A stretch of DNA of 38,311 nucleotides from a virus. Below, one piece after another: positions 7,939-16,010 of the stretch; position 1 is the first letter of the stretch, and each line of letters opens with the position of its first letter. The notes beneath the pieces are model-generated. The model saw only the letters and a program-made list of their open reading frames with translations. It did no database searches and was not told where the DNA came from. Both the position numbers and the translations under genes were made by a program. The DNA lies in IMG/VR virus record IMGVR_UViG_3300042549_005347, positions 1-38,311 of that record. One strand, 5' to 3'.

Positions 7939-8459
7939 TATTTTGCCTTTCTAATAATGATATTTGTTTTATAATCGCCGACTTCACAGTAGTTGTCGGC
8001 GTTGATTCCTAGTTTTGCTAGTTCTTTAATCCGCCAATAAGACGGTTGGATGTAGTCAAGAAGTTTCGTGACCACTTCGTCTGTGGACATTAGTACTTCG
8101 CCAGTGTCCATGTCAACTGCTGATTGAATTAATCTGCGAGAAACTTCGTTAGCAAGTTTTCCATGTTCCCACTTCTTTCTATCGGAAGCAGTTCTAACTT
8201 CAATTTGACTCGCACCCATTGCGAGGTCTTCAACATTTTGATTTCTAAAAATGCTTACCGCTCTTGCTGTGAAGGTACCGTAGACATCAGTCATCCCGCC
8301 TTTGAGTGCGTGGAGGTCAATAAGTGCAGAACCAAGTTCTTCAGGTTGTGGATTGCTGTCCGCAAACACGCCGAGTTGCTCATCAAGGTCAAGAAGTGCC
8401 TTCATGACACTGGCAATAACTTCATTGATTGACGGGGACGACAGGGAATCATCATTCAT
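7938..8459 (-). CDS. Hypothetical protein, recombination-module neighbour
   Basis: The 173-aa protein is unrecognised. It begins MNDDSLSSPSINEVIASVMK and has a helical N-terminal half (VMKALLDLDEQLGVF; GSALIDLHALKGGMTDVYGT) and a C-terminal half with KKWEHGKLANEVSRRLIQSA, a TGEVLMSTDEVV turn and a final basic strand TNIIIRKAK. It precedes the Rad52-like gene, which overlaps its stop as TAATG, and follows the terminase by 35 bases. Proteins of this size often precede annealing-protein genes in phage operons, so a helper role in recombination is plausible from position. I see no catalytic motif. Confidence 0.8.
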   Translation of the reverse strand: MNDDSLSSPSINEVIASVMKALLDLDEQLGVFADSNPQPEELGSALIDLHALKGGMTDVYGTFTARAVSIFRNQNVEDLAMGASQIEVRTASDRKKWEHGKLANEVSRRLIQSAVDMDTGEVLMSTDEVVTKLLDYIQPSYWRIKELAKLGINADNYCEVGDYKTNIIIRKAK

Positions 8460-8494
8460 GATTTACTCATTTCTAGGCTGAATAGTAGGTTTAC

Positions 8495-9799
8495 TTAGAT
8501 GATGATACTGGCACGACGGCGTTGAGGCAACCCCAAACCAGCCAAAAATGTGAAAGCACCAACCGCAGAGTCAACTTGGTCGTCATGGTCTGATGCTTCA
8601 GGGAAGGAAGCAAGTTCATCAAGCCATTCAGTAATCCACGGCCCTCTAACTAGGCGCACATTCCCGTTAGCCGAAGCGGCAGCAAATGGGCGAGCACGAG
8701 TTATCTTGTCCCCAGATGCCCTAATACCAATCAGGTCGTAGCCAGGAACGACATAGCGAGCATATTGGTCAATAAGTGCCTTTCCTGATGAACCAGGCTC
8801 CTGCTCAACTCTGATGGCGACCATATGACCGTCTTCGGCGGCTGTTTGGGCTATAAGTTGCTCAACCTTGTCTCCTTTTGCCCGAATCTTGCGTACATCC
8901 ATGATGTAGGCGATTCCTTGGTCAAATAGCATCAGTGTCCCAACCGTCCAGTCGGGGTTCATATTGCCAGAATGGGGTTCGGTGGCTGCTAAGTCCCAAA
9001 ACCTCACTGCACGAGCCGCAGATGTGACCTGAGGCACCTCTGTGTGGTCAATAATCTCAAAATCGGTGCGGTCAAATAGGCTTCCGAGGGTCGTTGACCA
9101 CCAATCGCCCTCTTCAAGCCTGCGACGCTCAACAGGGTCAAGTTCCTGAAGTGCCTGCCTATACGAATCTGCGTCAATTCCAGGGTTGTCGGTCAGTTTT
9201 GAGGGCACAAAAATACGACCCGTTGACTGCCCTTCTACGATGAAACGCTGGCGAACCCAATTGGGTGCTGGGTTTGAGGCTGAACGCATCCGAAGAGGCA
9301 CTTGGGATAGCGGTCCAGAAGCAGGGCGACGCAAACGGGAGAACATATATCGATAGTCGGATTCACGAATTTCGGTGACCTCATCCATCCCGATGAACTG
9401 AAATTCAGAACCCTTATAACGAAGGTAGTCATTTGTGTTGTTTAAGTATCCAAATGAAATTCTCGCACCCGATGGAAATGTCGCCACATAACTATTTGCG
9501 TTCCAATGAATTTCTTCCACGCCAGCACTCCATGAACGGAATCTGTCCATCAAAGCACCAGGCAGAGCCAAGTCAGCATATGTGCGTCTAAATAAAATTG
9601 CTGAATAGTTGGGTACATCAACATATTGCATTGCCGACATCAACAGGGCGGACGATTTACCGCCACCAGCAGCGCCACCAAATAATGCTTCAATTGCGTA
9701 AGTACGCAGAAACACTTTTTGAGTTATAGAAGGTTCCTCAGGACAAAAGTGAGGTTCTTTCGGTTGTAGATAATCTAAAACCTTGTTCCAATCGGGCAT
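8495..9799 (-). CDS. terL: Terminase large subunit
   Basis: The 434-aa product has both terminase domains. The N-terminal packaging ATPase shows a Walker A motif GGAAGGGKSS (residues 41-50) and Walker B FQFIGMDE (133-140). The C-terminal RNase H-like nuclease shows D269 in VRFWDLAATE, D283 in PDWTVG, E332 in VRVEQE and the final acidic cluster DHDDQVD (404-410). It drives dsDNA into the prohead through the portal and cuts concatemers. No small terminase subunit is visible nearby. It is the first gene of the long leftward operon and is divergent from the portal operon, so terminase and portal are separated by a promoter region of about 65 bases. No strong ribosome site precedes the ATG. Confidence 0.95.
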   Translation of the reverse strand: MPDWNKVLDYLQPKEPHFCPEEPSITQKVFLRTYAIEALFGGAAGGGKSSALLMSAMQYVDVPNYSAILFRRTYADLALPGALMDRFRSWSAGVEEIHWNANSYVATFPSGARISFGYLNNTNDYLRYKGSEFQFIGMDEVTEIRESDYRYMFSRLRRPASGPLSQVPLRMRSASNPAPNWVRQRFIVEGQSTGRIFVPSKLTDNPGIDADSYRQALQELDPVERRRLEEGDWWSTTLGSLFDRTDFEIIDHTEVPQVTSAARAVRFWDLAATEPHSGNMNPDWTVGTLMLFDQGIAYIMDVRKIRAKGDKVEQLIAQTAAEDGHMVAIRVEQEPGSSGKALIDQYARYVVPGYDLIGIRASGDKITRARPFAAASANGNVRLVRGPWITEWLDELASFPEASDHDDQVDSAVGAFTFLAGLGLPQRRRASIII

Positions 9800-9864
9800 A
9801 TAAACGCTTTCGTAGTGTCCTTTGTACTGTACTATGGGTTAAGACTGCGCTAGAGTACGGATAG
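9800..9864. promoter_or_regulatory. Divergent promoter region between leftward and rightward structural operons
   Basis: About 65 bases separate the terminase start (minus) and the small membrane protein start (plus). Both long operons must be transcribed from here or from very close by. AT-rich hexamers such as TACTAT (9830-9835) could serve as -10 elements, but I found no convincing -35 partner, so exact promoters cannot be called. The short repeat GTACTGTAC lies in the middle. Confidence 0.35.
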
Positions 9865-10041
9865 ATGGGAATGTTTAATTTTTTGAAGAACCGTTGGAAC
9901 CGCGCGAATGCTGCTCATGTGTTGATGCTGTCGTTCGTTTTGTCTAATACAATAGGTGGTTGGATTATATCACCATCAATAGGACTGATTATTTTCGGTG
10001 TGTGTTCAGGTATCTACGGATACCTATTAGGGCGTGAATAA
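9865..10041 (+). CDS. Small membrane protein preceding the portal gene
   Basis: A 58-aa frame begins MGMFNFLKNRWNRANAAHVL and ends YGYLLGRE. Residues ~18-55 are strongly hydrophobic and glycine-containing (LMLSFVLSNTIGGWIISPSI, LIIFGVCSGI), consistent with two short membrane helices and a basic N-terminus. Its TAA stop overlaps the portal ATG as TAATG, strong evidence that it is translated and coupled to the portal. The ATG at 9871 is an alternative start. The function is unknown. Confidence 0.72.
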   Translation: MGMFNFLKNRWNRANAAHVLMLSFVLSNTIGGWIISPSIGLIIFGVCSGIYGYLLGRE

Positions 10042-12221
10042 TGGCGTGGAATTCGTTCGATAACAAGTCGGCACAAGATGGGCTGCAAACTAAGTCCATC
10101 TTAAACGCTGGCGCACCAGTGGCATTTAACTCTGCCGCTGCAGGCAAGCCTTATAAGGATTCGTGGGACATTGAGCGCGCGTACCGTGAAGGACTCCAAA
10201 AAGTAACTTGGGTGTTCAGGTGCATTGACGCAATTGCGGGTAACCAAGCGCGTCTCCCTATGGTCTTGCGAGAAGATAACTCCCCTAATGGAAAAATCGC
10301 TGGCAAAAATCATGCCTTGATGGATATTTTGAACTCCAAGTCAAATATGGGGGAAAACTCCTTTATTTTCCGCTATCGCTTATCTTCTCAACTTCTGATG
10401 AGCACCCGTGGTGTATTCATTGAAAAGGTAAGAGGTCGTGATGGTGCAATTAATGCACTTCACCTTCTACCACCACAGCACACAGCACCAATCCCAGATG
10501 CCAAGACTTTCGTATCGGGATATGAAGTTGACATGCGAAATGGCACAAAGATTATTTTGAAGCCTGATGATGTTATTTGGATTCGTCGCCCACATCCTCT
10601 CGACCCGTATCTTTCAATCACGCCAATGGAATCTGCTGGCATCGCAATTGAAATTGAAAACCTTGCGAAGCAATACAACAGAAATTATTTGATTAATGAC
10701 GGTCGTCCTGGCGGTCTTCTTGTTGTTCGTGGCGAAATGGACGACGATGACAAAGATGAGTTGCGTAACAGATTCCGTGGCAATATTAGTCGCGCAGGTG
10801 CTACCACTGTTATCTCTTCTGATGATGGTGTTGACTTTGTAGATACATCGGCATCTCCCCGTGATGCTGCATATATGCAGATGCGTCAAATCACCAAGGA
10901 AGAAATTCTTGCTTCGTTTGGTGTTCCAGAATCAGTTATCGGAAACGCGGCAGGTCGCACCTTTAGTAACGCTTCCGAAGAACTTCGTGTTTTCTGGATG
11001 GAGACAATGCTTCCCCACCTTGAGCCATTGGCACGAGGACTTGATGACCTTGATGAGAAGTTCTACATTGACTTTGATACTTCCGAAGTTCCAATTCTTA
11101 TCGTTGCAAAGCAAGAGCGTGCTCGCTACCTGATGGACGAATTTCAGCAGGGTCTAATCAGCGTGAACGAGTATCGTGACGGAACTGGCAAGAAGAAAGT
11201 TGATTCTGAACTTGCAGACAGTCTCCTGCAGAACCCGAACCAGACTCCAATCGCAAACACTGAGAAGGCTTTCAAGCCTGAACAGCAAGTACCTGTTGAT
11301 ACTCCAGTTACTCCAGCAGGTGCTGAAGCAGCATTGCCAACTGGTCCTCCTGGTCTTGGACTCACATCTCCAGAAATGCCAGCCGCTCCTGAAGCACCCG
11401 CAAGTCTCGAAAATGTTGCACCACCAGTCAACACACTTTCAGCCGAATCTTTTGACATGGAAACAAAAACAGTCATCCCTCAATACGACGATTGGGATAC
11501 CAAGGCAGAGCAAGACAGTGACCGATGGACTGAAATTCTTGACCGCGCACTAGAGCGTGTTTATGAACGCCAACAGCGTGTTGTTCTTGAAAAAGCAACA
11601 GGTGTAAAAGCCCGCAAAGCCTTGGCTGGCAAGGGAATCGATGCTTCCGCTATCTTTGATATTGATTCTTGGGATAAGCAAATCCAAGAAGACATCATGC
11701 CAGTTCTCCGCTCTGTAGCAATTGACGCAGTAAGCCTCATGTCGCAAAAGAATGGCATTCCTTCAGAGGTTAATGAGCAAGAACTCAACGCCATTATTCA
11801 AGACCAGACAGACCGTGTCAAAAAGGCTAACGGCACAACAAAGGAAGAAATTGTTGCTGCTTTGTTGATTGTGATGGCTATGAGTGAAGACGAAGACAGG
11901 GCTGGAATGCTCCGTGCTGCTCTATCTGCAATCTTTGCAAACTTGATGGGTCGCCGTCGCCGTGTTATTGCCGAGCAAGAAGCACAGACTGCTCATAATG
12001 CTGGAGTTTTCCTTAGCGCAGCAAATGACTCAGATTTAACCAAGACATGGATGACTCGTAGGGATTCCAAGGTTCGCAGTGCCCATCTTTTGCTTCAAGG
12101 AAAGACCATCGGGCTGAATGAAGGTTTTGCTACCGATGGAGCAAGTCTTAGATTCCCTGGTGACCCTTTGGCTCCGATTGAACTAACAATTAACTGTCGT
12201 TGCCGTCTCCGCGTAGGGTGA
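10041..12221 (+). CDS. Portal protein fused to a MuF-like head morphogenesis domain
   Basis: This 726-aa protein joins two virion proteins. Residues ~1-400 are a portal of the HK97/SPP1-like family: WVFRCIDAIAGNQARLPMVL, a wing with LLPPQHTAPIPD, DDVIWIRRPHPLDPY, and the stem-crown part FGVPESVIGNAAGRTFSNAS. A Pro/Ala-rich linker follows (~400-480). The C-terminal ~240 residues form a helical region ending in the MuF signature: TWMTRRDSKVRSAH (~670-683), LRFPGDP and the NCRCRLRV end. MuF proteins are minor capsid proteins packaged with or next to the portal. Separate portal and MuF genes are usual, though fusions are known. Translation is coupled to the upstream membrane protein through TAATG. 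Confidence 0.92.
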   Translation: MAWNSFDNKSAQDGLQTKSILNAGAPVAFNSAAAGKPYKDSWDIERAYREGLQKVTWVFRCIDAIAGNQARLPMVLREDNSPNGKIAGKNHALMDILNSKSNMGENSFIFRYRLSSQLLMSTRGVFIEKVRGRDGAINALHLLPPQHTAPIPDAKTFVSGYEVDMRNGTKIILKPDDVIWIRRPHPLDPYLSITPMESAGIAIEIENLAKQYNRNYLINDGRPGGLLVVRGEMDDDDKDELRNRFRGNISRAGATTVISSDDGVDFVDTSASPRDAAYMQMRQITKEEILASFGVPESVIGNAAGRTFSNASEELRVFWMETMLPHLEPLARGLDDLDEKFYIDFDTSEVPILIVAKQERARYLMDEFQQGLISVNEYRDGTGKKKVDSELADSLLQNPNQTPIANTEKAFKPEQQVPVDTPVTPAGAEAALPTGPPGLGLTSPEMPAAPEAPASLENVAPPVNTLSAESFDMETKTVIPQYDDWDTKAEQDSDRWTEILDRALERVYERQQRVVLEKATGVKARKALAGKGIDASAIFDIDSWDKQIQEDIMPVLRSVAIDAVSLMSQKNGIPSEVNEQELNAIIQDQTDRVKKANGTTKEEIVAALLIVMAMSEDEDRAGMLRAALSAIFANLMGRRRRVIAEQEAQTAHNAGVFLSAANDSDLTKTWMTRRDSKVRSAHLLLQGKTIGLNEGFATDGASLRFPGDPLAPIELTINCRCRLRVG

Positions 12222-12331
12222 CTTTCAGTAAACTATCTGCTGGACTTTACTTAAAGGTCAGATAAAATAGCAATTGTTCCCATTTTCAATGCTCTTTATG
12301 GTTTATTGTATAGAAGAACCCTTGGAGCACT
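12222..12331 (+). promoter_or_regulatory. Intergenic region with promoter-like sequence before the protease gene
   Basis: The 110-base AT-rich gap contains TATAGA at 12309-12314 with TTCAAT 18 bases upstream (12285-12290), a weak sigma-70-like pair. GGAG lies just before the protease ATG. The segment TTTATTGTA followed by AGAA (12302-12315) resembles one before the capsid gene (TTTATTGTAGAA near 27412-27423). The call is tentative. Confidence 0.28.
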
Positions 12332-14314
12332 ATGAGCGACACCGCACTTTTTTCTGAAACCCTATATAAGTCCATTCCTGGTCAAATTAACATTGACGAA
12401 GCGCAAGGCATTGTTGAGTGTTTCGTTGCTGGCATTGGCAATAAGGACTCTGTAGGCGATATTTGCGCCACAGGCTCATTTACTGAAAGCCTCAAGCGCC
12501 GCAAGCCTCGCGTTGTCTGGGGACATAACTGGAACGAGCCAATCGGCAAAGTCCTTGATATTTACGAAGTTGCACCAAACGACCCTCGCCTTCCAATGAA
12601 GATGAAGCGCGCTGGCATCGGTGGTCTTTACGCTCGTGTTCAATTCAACCTCAAATCCGAGCGTGGTCGCCAAGCATTTGCTGATGTTTCATTCTTTGGC
12701 GAAGAACAAGAATGGTCAATCGGATACAAGACTCTCCGTGCAGACTACGACCAAAGCCGTCAGGCAAATGTCCTTAAAGAAGTAGAACTTTACGAAGTTT
12801 CCCCAGTTCTTCACGGTGCAAATCAACTTACTGGCACAATTTCTATCAAAACCGATGAAATCAGTGCAGTTAAAGGTCATGGCGAGGACTACCCACGCGG
12901 TGAAGACGGTGGTATTCCAGCAGCAAACCCTATGAAGGGACGCGAAGATAATCTTCCTAAAGCACTTGCTACGCGTTTCGGCGGAGCCGTTCGTATGCGT
13001 AGTGCCGACAAGAATATTGCCATTTTTGACCATATGAAAGATGGCAAAATGACGACAATGCGTGTTTCTTACCATTTTGATGGTGATGAATTCATGTTCG
13101 GCGATGCGGTTCGCGTGAAGCCAGAAACCGTCTATTTGCCCGTTGAAGGCGAAGACGACGACAAGCCAATGATGCCAGAAAATGACAACAAACCAGAAAC
13201 CCCGTTTGAGGAACAGTACCGAGACGAAATCACTGAAAACCCATCAACTCCACGAGACATTCAGCCAAAAGCATGCCAATGTGGCGGAGCATGTGGTGGA
13301 GAAAAAGTAGAAGAACTTAAAGCCGCGCCTCTTGATGCAATCCCTCAAGAGCGTTTCACTGGTGATGTTCTCCGTGGTTACGGACCTCGTCGTGGAAACC
13401 TTGAGAAGTTGCTCAGGTACTGGCGTCCAATCATGCGTAAAGAAGGCGGATTCCGTCGTTGCCGTGTGATTTTGGCTGACCACCCAGAACTTTACCCTTT
13501 GAACAACATATGTGCTTGGTTGCATCACGAAACCACTGGTCTTTGGCCGAATGAAGGATGTCATCATCCTGGTATGAAAAACTGCCGAAACAAGATTAAA
13601 AAAGGCATGAACGGCACCTTGTGGAATGACTCCGAATGGAACGACCGTATGGACAAATTGCGTTCCGCAGGTAAGAGCATGGACGATGGATTTATGTCGG
13701 CAGACGACAACGACGAGGATTACCAGAAAATGTCTGCCGAGGATTGGGAAGCCAAGGCGATGATGGAACTAAAGACATATGTTGACCAAGAACCAGAGTT
13801 CATTTCCCATATCGGTAAAAACGAAAACTGGGAGCATGTCGGGGACGACGAAGACGGTAAAGAATTTGCTCACCCATTGATGGCTGACGGCAAGGCTGAT
13901 GGCTGTGGTTGTGGAAACAAGCCAACAGTAACCGTTGCTCCAAGTCCTGAAATGGGAGTCATGATGGCTCTTTCTGCTCTTGAAAAGACAATCAATCAAA
14001 GTATTGAACAGAAGGCTGGACGGGTAATCAATAATCGCAATATGGAAAAACTCCGTCAAGCGATGAAACTACTTGAAGATGTTGTAACTGCCGCCACCCC
14101 AACTGTTGAAGTGAAAAACGACAATAGTGGAGTAATTAGTGCACCTTTAGAGGAACTTGATGCAATTAAGGCTCATATTCAGCCAATCATTGAGTACCAC
14201 AACATTAACGCCTCACTGGCTGTTGATGGTATAGAGTTTGCGTTCGTAAGTTCAGAGGCTAAGTCTGCTCTTACGACAGCAATGGAATCGTTTAGTTACG
14301 ACTTTAATCGTTAA
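12332..14314 (+). CDS. Prohead maturation protease (S78-like) with long Cys-containing C-terminal extension
   Basis: Residues ~15-175 form a prohead protease of the HK97 gp4/S78 type: SVGDICATGSFTESLKRRKP, the catalytic His in WGHNWNEPIGK (H65), and the catalytic Ser in EEQEWSIGY (S129), followed by LYEVSPVLHGANQLTG. The enzyme trims scaffold and capsid precursors during head maturation. The protein is 660 aa, about three times the usual ~200. The extension contains CQCGGACGG (~314-322), a conserved-looking block RGNLEKLLRYWRPIMRKEGG followed by Cys/His residues (~391-425), a second CGCGN cluster (~525), and a helical C-terminus (MEKLRQAMKLLEDVV) that may act as an attached scaffold. The extension's function is unknown. 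GGAG precedes the ATG. Confidence 0.88.
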   Translation: MSDTALFSETLYKSIPGQINIDEAQGIVECFVAGIGNKDSVGDICATGSFTESLKRRKPRVVWGHNWNEPIGKVLDIYEVAPNDPRLPMKMKRAGIGGLYARVQFNLKSERGRQAFADVSFFGEEQEWSIGYKTLRADYDQSRQANVLKEVELYEVSPVLHGANQLTGTISIKTDEISAVKGHGEDYPRGEDGGIPAANPMKGREDNLPKALATRFGGAVRMRSADKNIAIFDHMKDGKMTTMRVSYHFDGDEFMFGDAVRVKPETVYLPVEGEDDDKPMMPENDNKPETPFEEQYRDEITENPSTPRDIQPKACQCGGACGGEKVEELKAAPLDAIPQERFTGDVLRGYGPRRGNLEKLLRYWRPIMRKEGGFRRCRVILADHPELYPLNNICAWLHHETTGLWPNEGCHHPGMKNCRNKIKKGMNGTLWNDSEWNDRMDKLRSAGKSMDDGFMSADDNDEDYQKMSAEDWEAKAMMELKTYVDQEPEFISHIGKNENWEHVGDDEDGKEFAHPLMADGKADGCGCGNKPTVTVAPSPEMGVMMALSALEKTINQSIEQKAGRVINNRNMEKLRQAMKLLEDVVTAATPTVEVKNDNSGVISAPLEELDAIKAHIQPIIEYHNINASLAVDGIEFAFVSSEAKSALTTAMESFSYDFNR

Positions 14315-14329
14315 AGGCTGGATAGTTAA

Positions 14330-15727
14330 ATGGGCTATACTGCTAGTAACGGTTTACCGAAAATTTCATACAAATTCCAGTGCGTTGTTTCATCCGAAAA
14401 ACGGATGCAGCCATGTGCTGGATGTTCAAATCCTCAAGGTTGTCTGACATCAACCATGCATTACAAGGAGTCACTAAAGATGACAGATAACCCAACAGTG
14501 GAACTTCTTCCCGACGGTTCAGTAAAGTGTGCAAAAGATTTGCCAATCGCAGAGTGCGGTTATAAGGCAGGCGACAAAGTTTGCGGCAAGTGTGGCGCTA
14601 CAGCCATTCAAGCAAAATCAGAAGATGCTGAGATTCTCTCAGACATTGAAGATGGCGAATGGGTTACTGCCGACCTTGAGTCCAAGGGTGGAAAAAAGAC
14701 ACCAATCGCAGAGATGGTAGACGAAGACATGGTCGACGCTCCAGAAATCACTGCTGATGCCGACATGGTTGACGACGAGGATGCTGACAGCATGCCTGCA
14801 AAGCGCAAGAAGGCTCGCAAGGCTCGTCTCGCTGCTATGGGTGTTAAGTCAGAAGAAATCGACGACGATGCATTCGTTTGTGCCTTTGAGCGCAAAGTTC
14901 TTCCTAACTCCGCTCAAGTATGCGCATCATGCCCTGGTGGCTGTGCGTCAGAAGACGGCATGCCATCACTTCTTGAAATTGAAGGCATTGCAATGGACAT
15001 GTTCTCAGGCAAAGTCCTTGACTCTGGATATGCAGACAAGAACGACATGTTCGTTGTTGACATTGAACGCAAAGATGGCAAGCCTATTGAAGCATTCTTT
15101 GATGGAACTTCAGGCGAGTGCCTCGGTTGGCATATGCTCAACAGTGATGTCATCGGTGAAGTAACAGAGATTGATGGAACGAAAGTAATTTCGTTCGCTG
15201 ACGCTGGTGAACTTGCGGTTAAGAGCATTGAAGGCGATGTTGTATCAGTTGATGCAGACATGTTTGAAGGTCATGACGCATACGCAGTAGAAGTTGACGG
15301 TCTTGATGGCAAGTCATACGATGTGTATGTTTCTCTTGATGGAGAAGTCCTCGGCTGGGATGAGTATGAGGCTGAAGAAGCAGCAGAAATTGATGCAGAA
15401 ATTGCAGAGATTGCACTCAAGGCTGCTTACGACGAAGATGCTCGTGCCGAAATGGCTGACGCTGGCGAAGCAATGCCTGAAGGTGAATTCCCAATCAAAA
15501 ATGGTGAAGACCTCAAGAATGCAATTCAAGCATACGGTCGTGCTGGTGACAAAGAAGCAGCAAAGGCTCACATCATGAAGCGTGCAAAAGAACTTGACAT
15601 GGAAGACATGATTCCTGAGTCATGGGCTGAAGACGCTCCAGTAGAGAAGTCTGCTGAATCTCGTCAACTCATCGCTGACATGATGGAACTTGAATTGCTT
15701 TCAATTGAAACTGAACTTGGAGAATAA
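14330..15727 (+). CDS. Acidic Cys-containing protein with two PepSY-like repeats, capsid operon
   Basis: The 465-aa protein is strongly acidic. It has cysteine clusters near the N-terminus (CAGCSNPQGC; CGKCG) and centre (CASCPGGC), a basic patch AKRKKARKARLA, and two related beta-rich units: DMFVVDIERKDGKPIEAFFD (~240-260) and DAYAVEVDGLDGKSYDVYVS (~322-342), each followed by a G-E-x-LGW turn. These resemble PepSY domains. The C-terminus has FPIKNGEDLKNAIQAYGRAG then KRAKELDMEDMIPESW, a helical unit I associate with actinophage head-gene products. Zinc binding by the cysteines is possible. A strong AAGGAG site precedes an internal ATG at 14480, so a shorter product of 415 aa may be the main or a second product. 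A head assembly or scaffold role is inferred from position. Confidence 0.78.
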   Translation: MGYTASNGLPKISYKFQCVVSSEKRMQPCAGCSNPQGCLTSTMHYKESLKMTDNPTVELLPDGSVKCAKDLPIAECGYKAGDKVCGKCGATAIQAKSEDAEILSDIEDGEWVTADLESKGGKKTPIAEMVDEDMVDAPEITADADMVDDEDADSMPAKRKKARKARLAAMGVKSEEIDDDAFVCAFERKVLPNSAQVCASCPGGCASEDGMPSLLEIEGIAMDMFSGKVLDSGYADKNDMFVVDIERKDGKPIEAFFDGTSGECLGWHMLNSDVIGEVTEIDGTKVISFADAGELAVKSIEGDVVSVDADMFEGHDAYAVEVDGLDGKSYDVYVSLDGEVLGWDEYEAEEAAEIDAEIAEIALKAAYDEDARAEMADAGEAMPEGEFPIKNGEDLKNAIQAYGRAGDKEAAKAHIMKRAKELDMEDMIPESWAEDAPVEKSAESRQLIADMMELELLSIETELGE

Positions 15728-15729
15728 CA

Positions 15730-15987
15730 ATGAGAAAAGTATCCCAACCAAATGCCGCTGGATTTATTGAGGTTCAAACCGCATCGCTTGCTCCTGTGGA
15801 AAACAAGGCAGTTGCGCCTGTTGAAGAGCAGGTTGAAGTGGTCGTTGCAGAAAAGACAGAAGAAGTAGTAGCCGAAGAGGCTCCTGCTAAAGAAGAAAAA
15901 AAGAAGAAGGCAAAAGCCGATTCTTCTACTGATGCAGAAGAAGCAGTAGATGCACCTTCTGAATCAACTCCTGCTGACAAAGAGTAA
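15730..15987 (+). CDS. Low-complexity Glu/Ala/Lys/Val-rich protein
   Basis: This 85-aa protein begins MRKVSQPNAAGFIEVQTASL and then consists mainly of Glu, Ala, Val, Lys and Pro, with a KEEKKKKAKAD basic patch flanked by acidic runs. It is probably disordered. The ATG follows the preceding stop by two bases, and GGAG in the end of the upstream gene supplies the ribosome site. The place within the head operon suggests a scaffold-like or decoration-related role, but nothing in the sequence proves it. Confidence 0.7.
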   Translation: MRKVSQPNAAGFIEVQTASLAPVENKAVAPVEEQVEVVVAEKTEEVVAEEAPAKEEKKKKAKADSSTDAEEAVDAPSESTPADKE

Positions 15988-16010
15988 CTAACCGAAAATA
16001 GGGTGACCGC

